Shown here piece by piece: positions 12,564 through 28,218 of a stretch of DNA of 64,000 nt. A model generated the notes under the pieces. It did no database searches, had not been told where the DNA came from, and was given only the letters and a program-made list of their open reading frames with translations. This DNA is from Conus ventricosus (Eukaryota; Mollusca; Gastropoda; Neogastropoda; Conidae): positions 40,720,367 to 40,784,366 of the forward strand of contig CM031626.1 in assembly GCA_018398815.1 (NCBI GenBank). The letters are read 5' to 3'. A program made the position numbers and the translations under genes. Within the stretch, counting starts at the first letter, position 1; each line of letters begins with the position of its first letter.

Positions 12564-13726
12564 TAAACGTTTACTGTTCCCTACCTCATCTCATTTCCCA
12601 TAATGATAAAGTTTGGTGACAAACGCAAGTGCGCAAAAGATAGTGAATCAAACACACACAACACACACAACACACACACACACAAAACAACACACACCAA
12701 AACAAAGTTGACATTGTTGATATTCATTTTCAGATGTTTTTAAGAGAAAAAAAAAAAGTTTCTGTATGAAATAAGATGAAACGCGTATGTGTTTTCAAAA
12801 CAAATTTCCCTTTTTTTCTTCCTTTTTTTTTCAAAAAAAATAATTTCAGTGAAATTTCTTTGCATAAATTTCATGTGGGTACTGCTGCAGTCACTTATTG
12901 ACAAATTTTCATGTCTGCCATAGTCGGTTCCACCAGTGTAACTTTTTTCTCTCTCTCTGATAGATCGCATTGAAGTAAACTGCTTTAAACATGTGAACAT
13001 ACACAAACTACACTTCTCTACAATGACTTACCGTACCGATGATGTAAGGTGTTATTGTTAGTGCAAAGGCAGCCCTGTTCTTTGTACAAGCTGCATATTT
13101 TCTGTTTGTTGTGACCCACACAGTCTGTGTTTCTTGTAACTTCCATCCTTTTGCTTTTCTACTCCTCCTCTCCTTCTTCTTCTTTGTTGTTGTTTGTTTG
13201 AAAGATGCATAATTATTTTTCCTGTTTTCAGTCTCTGCTCCCCCTCTCCTTCCCCACTCTCCCTCTCCCAGCAGCCCCTTTCTCCAATCCAAATTTGGGC
13301 CAGCTTGTGAAAATTAAACTGCAAAATCTTTTGAAAATGTAATGGGGAAAAAAAAGGTCAGTATGATTAGAATAAAGTTCTGGTTTTGAAAATTACTTGG
13401 ATGATTACTGAACATGAAGTTCTTGTTGAAAAGGTAAACGGTCCATTTGAGTATCAGCACTTTGTTGTCCAGTTTAGTTTCTCTGTTAGTTTGTAAAAAA
13501 GTCTTCGGGGGGCCCCGAGCACCATTTTATTTCTTTTCATTTTTCTACATTTGATGAAGAAAAATGTTTGTTTGATGTAATACCAGACCATTTTGGGCCC
13601 TTTTACATTAAAAAAAAAAAAAATGAAAGTGAAAAAAGAAAATTTTTGAATAAAGCCAAGCAAGCGGATAAGGAAGAACAAAACAAGGTATTAAGTATGA
13701 AAGGGACGAGTATGTGTGTTGTGTGT

Positions 13727-13767
<41 letters not shown>

Positions 13768-15035
13768 TTTACATGTGTTTTTCAACTAAAGTAAACAGGT
13801 GTATGCTCGTAATTAGAAGTTTGAGGATTGGATGGGAGGTTTGTGAAGAACTGAATTGTACCCGTTCCAGAAACAGTATTATATTTACGGACCTGAAGCC
13901 AAATTCAGATCATAAATTTAAAACTAAGGCAAAAGAAAATTTTACCCAAAAGGAAGCTCCCTCATGGGTTCGCTCTGTTTTCTTGCTTTTCACAAACTAC
14001 CTACACTGTCAAATCCCCGCAAACATCTGACCAGTGACCATGCTCACTAAAGCCCTGCTTTGCTTTCCTCTGTTTAAACATAATTTTCAGTGGGGATTCA
14101 TTGACTATGAGACATTCACATTTGGGATTTAAGTTTTTAACTCAGGCCAACTGACCCCAGTTTTTTTTTGTCCTCCCTTTTTAGGGTATGGTCAATCTAA
14201 TTAAGTGACATCTGATTATTTATCTTCACTTGATGGCAGTTTCACTTTTGGTTCTGCCCTAAAAAAAGTTGGGTTCAACTAGTGGTGAAATTTCCCAAAC
14301 ATGAGTGCGAGCTTGTTATTTTGATGGGTGAAGAGACTTGATTTCGCAGAGAGGGCTAAGCTTAAGATTAAGCCACAAACACATGTACACACATGTAGGT
14401 GCCAGTGTATGCATGTGCACATTCATACACACATGCAAGCAAGCACACTCCAAAAACACGCACAACACACACCACAACACACACACAACCCACACAAACA
14501 CACCCCCACACACAAATCCCAAATTTGGATGTGATTTATTGTTCATGCATCAAAAGTCAAGTTTAAACTTGTGGCCAGTGGATTTTAAAGTGTGTGGTGA
14601 CGTGTCTGTCACTCTGGTAAGAACTTATACTGTTACTGTTTACGAAGGTCTCCATGCATACATGACATTTGTAAAAATGCAATTAATTACTCCCCCCCCC
14701 CCCCCCCAAAAAAAAAAAAGACAAACAACAAACAAAAATTGGTATCATTGTGGATATGAAAATGTCATAAAATTGTTGGAGGTCAATTCAAAGTTGGTTT
14801 TTTGATCTGTTGGTTGGTTTGGGTTTTAATCTGTTCTGAAGTGACATACAGGTGATAGTGACATTCCCTGATTCGGTTTCTATTCATCCTAGTCAAAAGC
14901 AATACCTTAAAATTTAAGAACGCCTTTCTCTCCTCTATCTCTTCCTCACAGGTTACCATTTCAGTCGTGCAGTGTTTTGTGCGTTCATGAAGAAGTCGGT
15001 TTAAAACACAGAAAGGGTTTACATGTTATATGTGC
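12564..15035. other. Non-coding region with microsatellites
   Basis: No gene recognised. Holds (GT)n at about 13716-13764, an AC-rich block at about 14380-14515, and a poly-C/poly-A junction at about 14692-14719. Confidence 0.6.
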
Positions 15036-15039
15036 AGCA

Positions 15040-15650
15040 TGGAAAGAGCAGTTTGTATGGTGAATATCACATGGAAAAATGCATTTATAGGCTGAATATG
15101 CAGCAGGGAAAGATCAGTTTATAGGGTGAATAGCACATGAAAATCGTTTATATGGCTGAATATGCACATGGAAAGATGCGTTATAAAGCTGAATATGCAG
15201 CAGGGAAAGAAAGCAGTTTATTGGGTGATATGCAGCATGGTAAGGGCAGTTTATATGGTGATTGCCGCAGGTAATGCGTTTTATGGCTGAATATGCGCAT
15301 GGGAAATTTCAGTTTTATGGTAATATCAGCGTGGAAAGATGCAGTTTATATGGCTGAATATGCAGCAGTGGAAAGATGCAGTTTATATGGCTGAATATGC
15401 AGCAGTGGAAAGATGCAGTTTATATGGCTGAATATGCAGCAGTGGAAAGATGCAGTTTATATCCCTGAATATGCAGCAGTGGAAAGATGCAGTTTATATG
15501 GCTGAATATGCAGCAGTGGAAAGGTGCAGTTTATATGGCTGAATATGCAGCAGTGGAAAGATGCAGTTTATATGGCTGAATATGCAGCAGTGGAAAGATG
15601 CAGTTTGTATGGCTGAATATGCAGCAGTGGAAAGATGCAGTTTTTCACTG
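15040..15650. repeat. 37-bp minisatellite
   Basis: Unit holds GCAGTTTATATGGCTGAATA and GCAGCAGTGGAAAGAT. The second half (about 15330-15645) is nearly perfect; the first half is eroded with indels. About 16 copies. Confidence 0.9.
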
Positions 15651-15724
15651 GTTCAGCCTTCAAATGAAGCTGCTTTGGGTCACGTCAAAGTTACTTCCCT
15701 TCACCAGGCTTCAGTGGCTTGATG

Positions 15725-16095
15725 AAGATTGGATGGTAGCAGTGGGTCAACAGTGGAGGACTGGCAGAGATTGGATGGTAGCAGTGGGTTAACAGTGGAG
15801 GACTGGCAAAGATTGGATGGTAGCAGTGGGTTAACAGTGGAGGACTGGCAAAGACTGGATGGAAGCGTGGGTTAACAGTGGAGGACTGGCAAAGATTGGA
15901 TGGAAGCAGTGGGTTAACAGTGGGGGACTGGCTAAGATGGTAGCAGTGGGTTAACAGTGGAGGACTGGCAAAGATTGGATGGAAGCAGTGGTTAACAGTG
16001 GAGGACTGGCTAAGATGGTAGCAGTGGGTCAACAGTGGAGGACTGGCAAAGACTGGATGGTAGCAGTGGGTCAACAGTGGAGGACTGGCAGACTG
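15725..16095. repeat. 42-bp minisatellite, about 9 copies
   Basis: Unit holds GATTGGATGGTAGCAGTGGG, TTAACAGTGGAGGACTGG and CAAA. Variants are TTAACAG/TCAACAG and GGTAGC/GGAAGC. It follows the 37-bp array by only about 75 bp. Confidence 0.9.
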
Positions 16096-18620
<2,525 letters not shown>

Positions 18621-18627
18621 TCAGAAT

Positions 18628-18850
18628 AGAACTGGTGGAAAGTAGTAACATTGCTTGATTAATTTGCATCCTTAACTGGTGGAAAGTAGTAACATTGCTT
18701 GATTAATTTGCATCCTTAACTGGTGGAAAGTAGTAACATTGCTTGATTAATTTGCATCCTTAACTGGTGGAAAGTAGTAACATTGCTTGATTAATTTGCA
18801 TCCTTAACTGGTGGAAAGTAGAAACATTGCATGATTGATTTGCACCCTGA
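18628..18850. repeat. 44-bp minisatellite, 5 copies
   Basis: Unit holds AACTGGTGGAAAGTAGTAAC and ATTGCTTGATTAATTTGCAT. The first four copies are essentially identical; the fifth has diverged. Confidence 0.92.
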
Positions 18851-19216
18851 TTAACCCAGTGGCTGTAAAGGTGGTGAACTGTCAAAGGTTTTTCCCCTCC
18901 TCTCGTGCATGGCATTATGGTAGTGGGAGTTTAACCCTCTCCTTCCGCTGTTTTAACCTTCCCTGACCCGAGTCAAGCACTCATTTAGTGCTGGGCGGAC
19001 AGAGAGAGTTTGTTAACTGTCAAAATCTGACTCCATGAGTGATTTGAACTCCCAACCATCAACACCACAGCCAGATGCTCTAGCCATGTCATTGCATAGC
19101 CTTCCATTCAAGTTCCCACCCCCCCCCCCCCCCCCTGTGCTTGGTTTAACTTGAAGTCTCATGGATTCAAACGACGGTAAACATTCAATGAGGCACGGAA
19201 CAGTAAACAAGAAACA

Positions 19217-19417
19217 AAAAACAAGTAGGGTAACTCTTGCTCCCACAAAAAAAAAAAACAACCCTGAATGCACGCCCATAACTCCAAAGGATAAGCAGCG
19301 AACAAGTAGGGTAACTCTTGCTCCCACCAGAAAACAATTACACGCCCCTAACTTTAATAACTCCAAAGGAATGATTCCTTTGTTTTCTTGTGGGAGCAAG
19401 AGTCACCCTACTTGTTT
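19217..19417. mobile_element. Short hairpin element plus adjacent partial copy
   Basis: Arms at 19301-19337 and 19381-19417 are inverted repeats built on ACAAGTAGGGTAACTCTTGC followed by TCCCAC..AGAAAACAA. A third, direct partial copy starts near 19219 and also carries the inner ACTCCAAAGGA block. The core AACAAGT.GGGTA...TTGCTCCCA is shared with the terminal repeats of the 12.0-12.6 kb element, so both probably belong to one MITE family. Confidence 0.65.
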
Positions 19418-19449
19418 GTGGTTTCTCATGGATTAAGTTGCAGATGTGA

Positions 19450-22400
19450 TGTGGAGTGTATGGACCAGTGTGTAGAGTGCATGGACCAGTGTGTAGTGTA
19501 TGGACCAGTGTGTAGAGTGCATGGACCAGTGTGTAGTGTATGGACCAGTGTGTAGAGTGTATGGACCAGTGTGTAGTGTATGGACCAGTGTGTAGAGTGT
19601 ATGGACCAGTGTGTAGTGTATGGACCAGTGTGTAGATGTATGGACCAGTGTGTGGTGTATGGACCAGTGTGTAGTGTATGGACCAGTGTGTGGTGTATGG
19701 ACCAGTGTGTAGTGTATGGACCAGTGTGTAGAGTGTATGGACCAGTGTGTAGAGTGTATGGACCAGTGTGTAGTGTATGGACCAGTGTGTGGTGTATGGA
19801 CCAGTGTGTAGTGTATGGACCAGTGTGTAGAGTGCATGGACCAGTGTGTAGTGTATGGACCAGTGTGTAGAGTGTATGGACCAGTGTGTAGAGTGTATGG
19901 ACCAGTGTGTAGTGTATGGACCAGTGTGTAGAGTGCATGGACCAGTGTGTAGAGTGTATGGACCAGTGTGTAGAGTGCATGACCAGTGTGTAGTGTATGG
20001 ACCAGTGTGTAGAGTGTATGGACCAGTGTGTAGAGTGTATGGACCAGTGTGTAGAGTGCATGGACCAGTGTGTAGTGCATGGACCAGTGTGAGTAGTGCA
20101 TGGACCAGTGTGTAGTGATGGACCAGTGTGTAGAGTGTATGGACCAGTGTGTAGAGTGTATGGACCAGTGTGTAGAGTGCATGGACCAGTGTGTAGAGTG
20201 CATGGACCAGTGTGTAGAGTGCATGGACCAGTGTGTAGAGTGCATGGACCAGTGTGTAGTGCATGGACCAGTGTGTAGAGTGCATGGACCAGTGTGTAGA
20301 GTGTATGGACCAGTGTGTAGAGTGTATGGACCAGTGTGTAGAGTGCATGGACCAGTGTGTAGTGTGGACAGTGTGTAAGTGCATGGACCAGTGTGTAGTG
20401 CATGGACCAGTGTGTAGAGTGATGGACCAGTGTGTAGAGTGTATGGACCAGTGTGTAGAGTGTATGGACCAGTGTGTAAGTGTGCATGGACCAGAGTAGT
20501 GTGTATGGACAGTGTGTAGTGATGGACCATGTGTAGAGTGTATGGACCAGTGTGTAGTGTGCATGGACCAGTGTGTAGTGTGTATGGACCAGTGTGTAAT
20601 GTATGGACCAGTGTGTAGAGTGTATGGACCAGTGTGTAGAGTGTATGGACCAGTGTGTAGAGTGTATGGACCAGTGTGTAGTGTGCATGGACCATGTGTA
20701 GTTGTATGACCAGTGTGTAGTGTATGGACCAGTGGTGTAGAGTGTATGGACCAGTGTGTAGAGTGCATGGACCAGTGTGTAGAGTGCATGGACCAGTGTG
20801 TAGAGTGCATGGACCAGTGTGTAGAGTGTATGGACCAGTGTGTAGTGTATGGACCAGTGTGTACAGTGTATGGACCAGTGTGTACAGTGTATGGACCAGT
20901 GTGTACAGTGCATGGACCAGTGTGTACAGTGCATGGACCAGTGTGTACAGTGTATGGACCGTGTGTACAGTGTATGGACCAGTGTGTAGAGTGCATGGAC
21001 CGTGTGTAGAGTGCATGGACCGTGTGTAGAGTGTATGGACCAGTGTGTACAGTGTATGGACCAGTGTGTAGAGTGTATGGACCAGTGTGTAGTGGTATGG
21101 ACCAGTGTGTAGAGTGTATGGACCAGTGTGTAGGTGCATGGACCAGTGTGTAGAGTGCATGGACCAGTGTGTAGAGTGTATGGACCAGTGTGTAGTGTAT
21201 GGACCAGTGTGTAGTGTATGGACCAGTGTGTAGTGTGTATGGACCAGTGTGTAGTGTAGGACCTGTGTAGAGTGCATGGACCGGTGTGTAGAGTGCATGG
21301 ACCGGTGTGTAAGTGCAGGACGGTGTGTGAGTGTTGGACCGTGTGTAGTGTATGGACCGTGTGTAGAGTGTATGGACCGGTGTGTAGAGTGTATGGACCA
21401 GTGTGTAGAGTGTATGGACCAGTGTGTAGTGCATGGACCAGTGTGTGAGTGTATGGACCAGTGTGTAGTGTATGGACCAGTGTGTAGTGTGTATGGACCA
21501 GTGTGTAGTGTATGGACCAGTGTGTAGAGTGTATGGACCAGTGTGTAGTGTATGGACCAGTGTGTAGTGTATGGACCAGTATGTAGTGTGTATGGACCGT
21601 GTGTAGTGTATGGACCGGTGTGTAGAGTGTATGGACCAGTGTGTAGAGTGTATGGACCGTGTGTAGAGTGTATGGACCAGTGTGTAGAGTGTATGGACCA
21701 GTGTGTAGTGTATGGACCAGTGTGTAGTGTATGACCAGTGTGTGTGCATGGACCAGTGTGTAGTGTATGGACCAGTGTAGTGTATGGACCAGTGTGTAGT
21801 GTATGGACCAGTGTGTAGAGTGTATGGACCAGTGTGTAGGTGTATGGACCAGTGTGGAGTGTATGGACCGTGTGTAGAGTGTATGGACCCGTGTGTGTGT
21901 ATGGACCGGTGTGTCATGTATGACCGTGTGTAGTGTATGGACCAGTGTGTAGAGTGTATGGACCAGTGTGTAGTGTATGGACCAGTGTGTAGAGTGTATG
22001 GACCAGTGTGTACAGTGTATGGACCAGTGTGTACAGTGTATGGACCAGTGTGTACAGTGTATGGACCAGTGTGTAGTGTTATGGACCAGTGTGTAGTGTA
22101 TGGACCAGTGTGTAGTGTGTATGGACCAGGTGTAGTGTGTATGGACAGTGTGTAGTGTATGGACCGGTGTGTAGAGTGTATGGACCAGTGTGTAGAGTTT
22201 ATGGACCGGTGTGTAGAGTGTATGGACCAGTGTGTAGAGTGTATGGACCAGTGTGTAGAGTGTATGGACCAGTGTGTAGAGTGTATGGACAGGTGTGAGT
22301 GTATGGACCAGTGTGTAGAGTGTATGGACCAGTGTGTAGTGCATGGACCAGTGTGTAGAGTGTATGGACCATGTGTACGTGTATGGACCAGTGTTATGTA

Positions 22401-24097
22401 TGGACCAGTGTGTAGTGTATGGACATGTGTAGATGTAGGACCAGTGTGTAGAGTGTATGGACCAGTGTGTAGAGTGTATGGACCAGTGTGTAGAGTGTAT
22501 GGAGCAGTGTGTAGAGTGTATGGACCAGTGTGTAGAGTGTATGGACCAGTGTGTAGTGCATGGACCAGTGTGTAGAGTGTATGGACCAGTGTGGTAGAGT
22601 GTATGGACCAGTGTGTAGAGTGTATGGACCAGTGTGTAGAGTGTATGGACCAGTGTGTAGAGTGTATGGACCAGTGTGTAATTGTAATGGACCAGTGTGT
22701 AGAGTGCATGGACCAGTGTGTGTAGAGTGTATGGACCAGTGTGTAGAGTGTATGGACCAGTGTGTAGAGTGTATGGACCAGTGTGTAGAGTGTATGGACC
22801 AGTGTGTAGAGTGCATGGACCAGTGTGTAGAGTGTATGGACCAGTGTGTAGAGTGTATGGACCAGTGTGTAGTAGTGATGGACCAGTGTGTAGAGTGTAT
22901 GGACCAGTGTGTAGTGTATGGACCAGTGTGTAGAGTGTATGGACCAGTGTGTAGAGTGTATGGACCAATGTGTAGAGTGTATGGACCACTGTGTAGAGTG
23001 CATGGACCAGTGTGTAGAGTGCATGGACCAGTGTGTACAGTGTATGGACCAGTGTGTAGTGTATGGACCAGTGTGTAGTGGTATGGACCAGTGTGTAGTG
23101 TGTATGGACCAGTGTGTAGTATATGACCAGTGTGTAGGTGTATGGCCAGTGTGTAGAGTGTATTGGACCAGTGTGTAGTGCATGGACCAGTGTGTAAGTG
23201 CATGGACCAGTGTGTAGAGTGTATGGACCGGTGTGTAGAGTGTATGGACCGGTGTGTAGAGTGTATGGACCAGTGTGTAGAGTGTATGGACCGGTGTGTA
23301 AGTGTAGGACCAGTGTGTAGAGTGTATGGACCAGTGTGTAGAGTGCATGGACCAGTGTGTAGAGTGTATGGACCAGTGTGTAGAGTGTATGGACCAGTGT
23401 GTAGTGTATGGACCAGTGTGTAGTGTGTATGGACCAGTGTGTAGAGTGTATGGACTAGTGTGTAGAGTGTATGGACCGGTGTAGTGTATGGACCAGTGTT
23501 AGTGTATGACCAGTGTGTAGTGTGTATGGACCAGTGTGTGAGTGTATGGACCGGTGTGTAGAGTGTATGGACCAGTGTGTAGAGTGTATGGACCGGTGTG
23601 TAGAGTGTATGGACCAGTGTGTAGTGTATGGACCAGTGTGTAGAGTGTATGGACCGGTGTGTAGTGTATGGACCAGTGTGTAGTGTATGGACCAGTGTGT
23701 AGAGTGTATGGACCAGTGTGTAGTGCATGGACCAGTGTGTGAGTGTATGGACCAGTGTGTAGTGTATGGACCATGTGTAGTGATGGACCAGTGTGTAGAG
23801 TGTATGGACCAGTGTGTGAGTGTGTGGACAGTGTGTGGAGTGTATGGACCAGTGTGTAGAGTGTATGGACCAGTGTGTAGAGTGTATGGACCGGTGTGTA
23901 GTGATGGACCGTGTGTAGAGTGTATGGACCGGTGTGTCGTGTATGGACCGGTGTGTCGTGTAGGACGTGGTAGTGTATGGACCAGTGTGTAGAGTGTATG
24001 GACCAGTGTTGTAGTGTATGGACCAGTGTGTAGAGTGTATGGACCGTGTGTACGTGTATGGACCAGTGTGTAGAGTGTATGGACCAGTGTGTACAGT
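19450..24097. repeat. Giant 19-21-bp minisatellite (left part)
   Basis: About 4.65 kb, over 200 units of ATGGACCAGTGTGTAGAGTG with a 19-bp form (TGTAGTG) and variants TGCATGG, TACAGTG and GGACCGG. A 21-bp unit is a multiple of three, so very long repetitive open frames appear on both strands (one exceeds 1,300 codons on the minus strand). They contain nothing but repeat peptide and I do not consider them genes. It lies within intron A of the kinase gene. Confidence 0.97.
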
Positions 24098-24188
24098 CAG
24101 AGATGGGATTTTTCCGCCGATTGGCGGATTTCCGTCTTTTGATGGCCCCAGGGGTCGTTTTTGAGATCAGTGTAAATCCGTTGAGAAA

Positions 24189-24229
<41 letters not shown>

Positions 24230-24845
24230 AGGTTTGTGATGAAGCTAATGTACGGCGAGAGGTCGATCGATATTGTGTTCTCAATTGATCCGTTCGCAAA
24301 TGGATGTTTCCGGTTTCTGCTTGGGCCGGTCGAGACTGCTGTCTGTTTTCATTCTGCGGTTGACCGAAACCATCAAAGCGAAAGTTGATGTTTGAGAATG
24401 CGTCAAACTGTTTGCGAATTTTTTTCCTGACGCCATTTTCTTTCGGTTTGACGAGAGTAGCGAAAACCAGAATGTTTCGTCAGATAGCAGAAAGCGAGAA
24501 AGTTCTTGCGAAGCAAGTCGATGCTTCAGTTAAAAACAAATGGACTTGGAAGTGGTTGAGGAGGAAGTGAGCGCAAAAATGATGCTGACCAGTTCCAAAG
24601 GCGCCGTCAGCCACAGTGTGATTCTCAGACTGAAAGACTGCATAAGGAAAATCACCTATCCAGGACAAGCAGTCTGCACATGGTGTAATGACGCGATCAA
24701 GTATGGCTCACGGGGCAAGTCAGCATTGATCAACCACGGTCTTGCTGAAAAGCACCTAGCAAGAGTGAAAGATCGTCTTACAAACGAGACTCTTGGATCG
24801 TTTGGAGCATCGGCGAGTCTACCCACCACCCCCACTCTCACCCCG

Positions 24846-24878
<33 letters not shown>

Positions 24879-26042
24879 CTCTCTGTGAAGAGTAATGCTA
24901 TTTGTTTTGTTGAAGTAATGATATTAATAATATTGCAGGTTATCTCCAGATAGATGTAATGCCCACAATCATCAAGCTGATTATTTTGCAATGAGGTTCT
25001 CTTTGAAAAAACAGGTTACATCAATGTCACAGTAGGACCTATACACAATTGTGTAGTCAATATTTTACGTAATAAATAGCATACAACAAACTATTTTAGT
25101 GAGAGAGAGATCAAAACAAAAAATTGCAAGGGTGTTATTGACATTCTACAGACAAGCAAACAAAACATAAGTAAACAAACAGACGATAGTACGGAAAAAG
25201 TCGTAGTAGTAGTAATAATAATAAGAATAATGATTTTTACCAATACCACCGCGTCACAAAAATCTTTTCTTTTCTGGTATAGATATCATGGGGGGAAAAA
25301 TCAGTTACACACATTCATACAAACGAGCAGACCGGCAGATATGCATGCATACTTATACTCTGGTGACTAGATTTAGCAAGTGACATCATTAATGTTGAGG
25401 AGTATCAGAAGTGTGAAAGTGTTTTTTTTCTTATTGTAATAGAGATGGATCAAGTTGAAAAGAAAAAAAAAACTGCTTGTGGGCACACAATTTGCACACT
25501 TTGAATATGATCCTTAGTCAACTCTCTCACTTATATTATTCTATAAAGGAATCAGAATCCTCCGTGGTATTTTGAAGGACAACTATAAGAAATTATTTGA
25601 TTGGTGTTCAGTAAACTTTTTTAATAAGTATTTTGAAGGATGGCTATTACTATTAGAAACTAAACTGCTCGCTGAAATGTGGTGATGTGAAGGACAGTAA
25701 TGAGAAACTGACTTGCAACTGCTGGAAAATTGTGTGACTATTAGCAACTGGAAAATCACCAATCCTGTATCAATGGTCTTCATGATTTCCTGACAGACAT
25801 CAATGGCGAAGGTGAGAAAGTCTTTTTTTGTAGGATCAAGGTTATTAATACTTTTGAATACTTTGGTGTCTCAGATGCTGATTTTTGCAGGTTAAATTCT
25901 AAAAAATCTTCAGCTTCAGGGGCTTCGCCCCCTGACCCCCACCAGGGGCCTTGCCCCTGGACCCCACCGGGGGCCTTCAGCTGCCCCCGGACCCCCGCCA
26001 CTTTTTTTCCTCCTTTTTCACATTATGAGAATCCCATCTCTG
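24098..26042. mobile_element. hAT-like element A, inserted in the minisatellite
   Basis: Terminal inverted repeats CAGAGATGGGATT at 24098 and inverted at 26030-26042, flanked by a perfect 5-bp target duplication ACAGT (24093-24097 and 26043-26047). Removing the element restores a normal TACAGTGTATGG array unit. It contains a 37-base poly-G run (24192-24228), a BED-like zinc-finger remnant and, near the right end (about 25916-26000), GGGGCTTCGCCCC-type hairpins. At 1.9 kb without a catalytic domain it is a non-autonomous deletion derivative. Confidence 0.85.
24471..24880 (+). pseudogene. hAT-type transposase N-terminal remnant (BED-like zinc finger)
   Basis: Two overlapping frames read as one protein start. 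The first, from the ATG at 24471, gives a Lys-rich segment ending KWTWKWL and stops at 24570. The next frame continues with RKITYPGQAVCTWC, then IKYGSRGKSALINHGLAEKH, i.e. a C-x2-C...H-x5-H zinc finger like those at the N-terminus of many animal hAT transposases. The switch falls in the GAGGAGGAAG tract near 24560, so a one-base indel broke the frame. The RNase-H-like catalytic and dimerisation domains are missing. It lies inside element A, downstream of its left terminus. Family assignment rests on pattern recognition only. Confidence 0.6.
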
Positions 26043-26855
26043 ACAGTGTATGGACCAGTGTGTAGAGTGTATGGACCAGTGTGTAGAGTGCATGGACCAG
26101 TGTGTAGTGCATGGACCAGTGTGTAGAGTGTATGGACCAGTGTGTAGAGTGTATGGACCAGTGTGTAGAGTGTATGGACCAGTGTGTAGAGTGTTTGGAC
26201 CAGTGTGTAGAGTGCATGGACCAGTGTGTAGAGTGTATGGACCAGTGTGTAGAGTGTATGGACCAGTGTGTATTGTATGGACCAGTGTGTAGAGTGCATG
26301 GACCAGTGTGTAGTGTATGGACCAGTGTGTAGTGCATGGACCAGTGTGTAGAGTGTATGGACCAGTGTGTAGTGTATGGACCAGTGTGTAGAGTGTATGG
26401 ACCAGTGTGTAGTGTATGGACCAGTGTGTAGTGTATGGACCAGTGTGTAGTGTATGGACAGTGTGTAGAGTGTATGGACCAGTGTGTAGAGTGCATGGAC
26501 CAGTGTGTAGAGTGTATAGACCAGTGTGTAGAGTGTATGGACCAGTGTGTAGAGTGCATGGACCAGTTTGTAGAGTATGGAACAGTGTGTAGAGTGCATG
26601 GACCAGTGTGTAGAGTGCATGGACCAGTGCGTAGAGTGCATGGACCAGTTTGTAGAGTATGGAACAGTGTGTAGAGTGCATGGACCAGTGTGTAGAGTGC
26701 ATGGACCAGTGCGTAGAGTGCATGGACCAGTTTGTAGAGTATGGAACAGTGTGTAGAGTGCATGACCAGTTTGTAGAGTATGGAACAGTGTGTAGAGTGC
26801 ATGGACCAGTGTGTAGAGTGCATGGACCAGTGTGTAGAGTGTATGGATCAGTTTG
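26043..26855. repeat. Giant minisatellite (right part), with higher-order repeat
   Basis: Continuation of the 19-21-bp array on the other side of element A. From about 26560 to 26800 variant units (TTTGTAGAGTATGGAACAG and GTGCGTAGAG) recur every 82 bp (TTTG anchors at 26567, 26649 and 26731), a higher-order repeat not seen in the left part. Confidence 0.95.
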
Positions 26856-26944
26856 TTGGCTGTGATGCCTCCCAGTTGACAGTGGATGTGGTGGCTAATT
26901 TTCATTCACACTTTCGGAGCAGTTCAGGTGATAGAGCGTGGTGA

Positions 26945-28218
<1,274 letters not shown>

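Noticed and set aside
19338..23348. Very long minus-strand open frame (over 1,300 codons) of THWSIHS-type repeats and smaller + strand MDQCVEC repeats
   Set aside because: The 21-bp repeat unit is a multiple of three and lacks stops in several frames. The peptide is pure repeat, has no domain, and lies within an intron.
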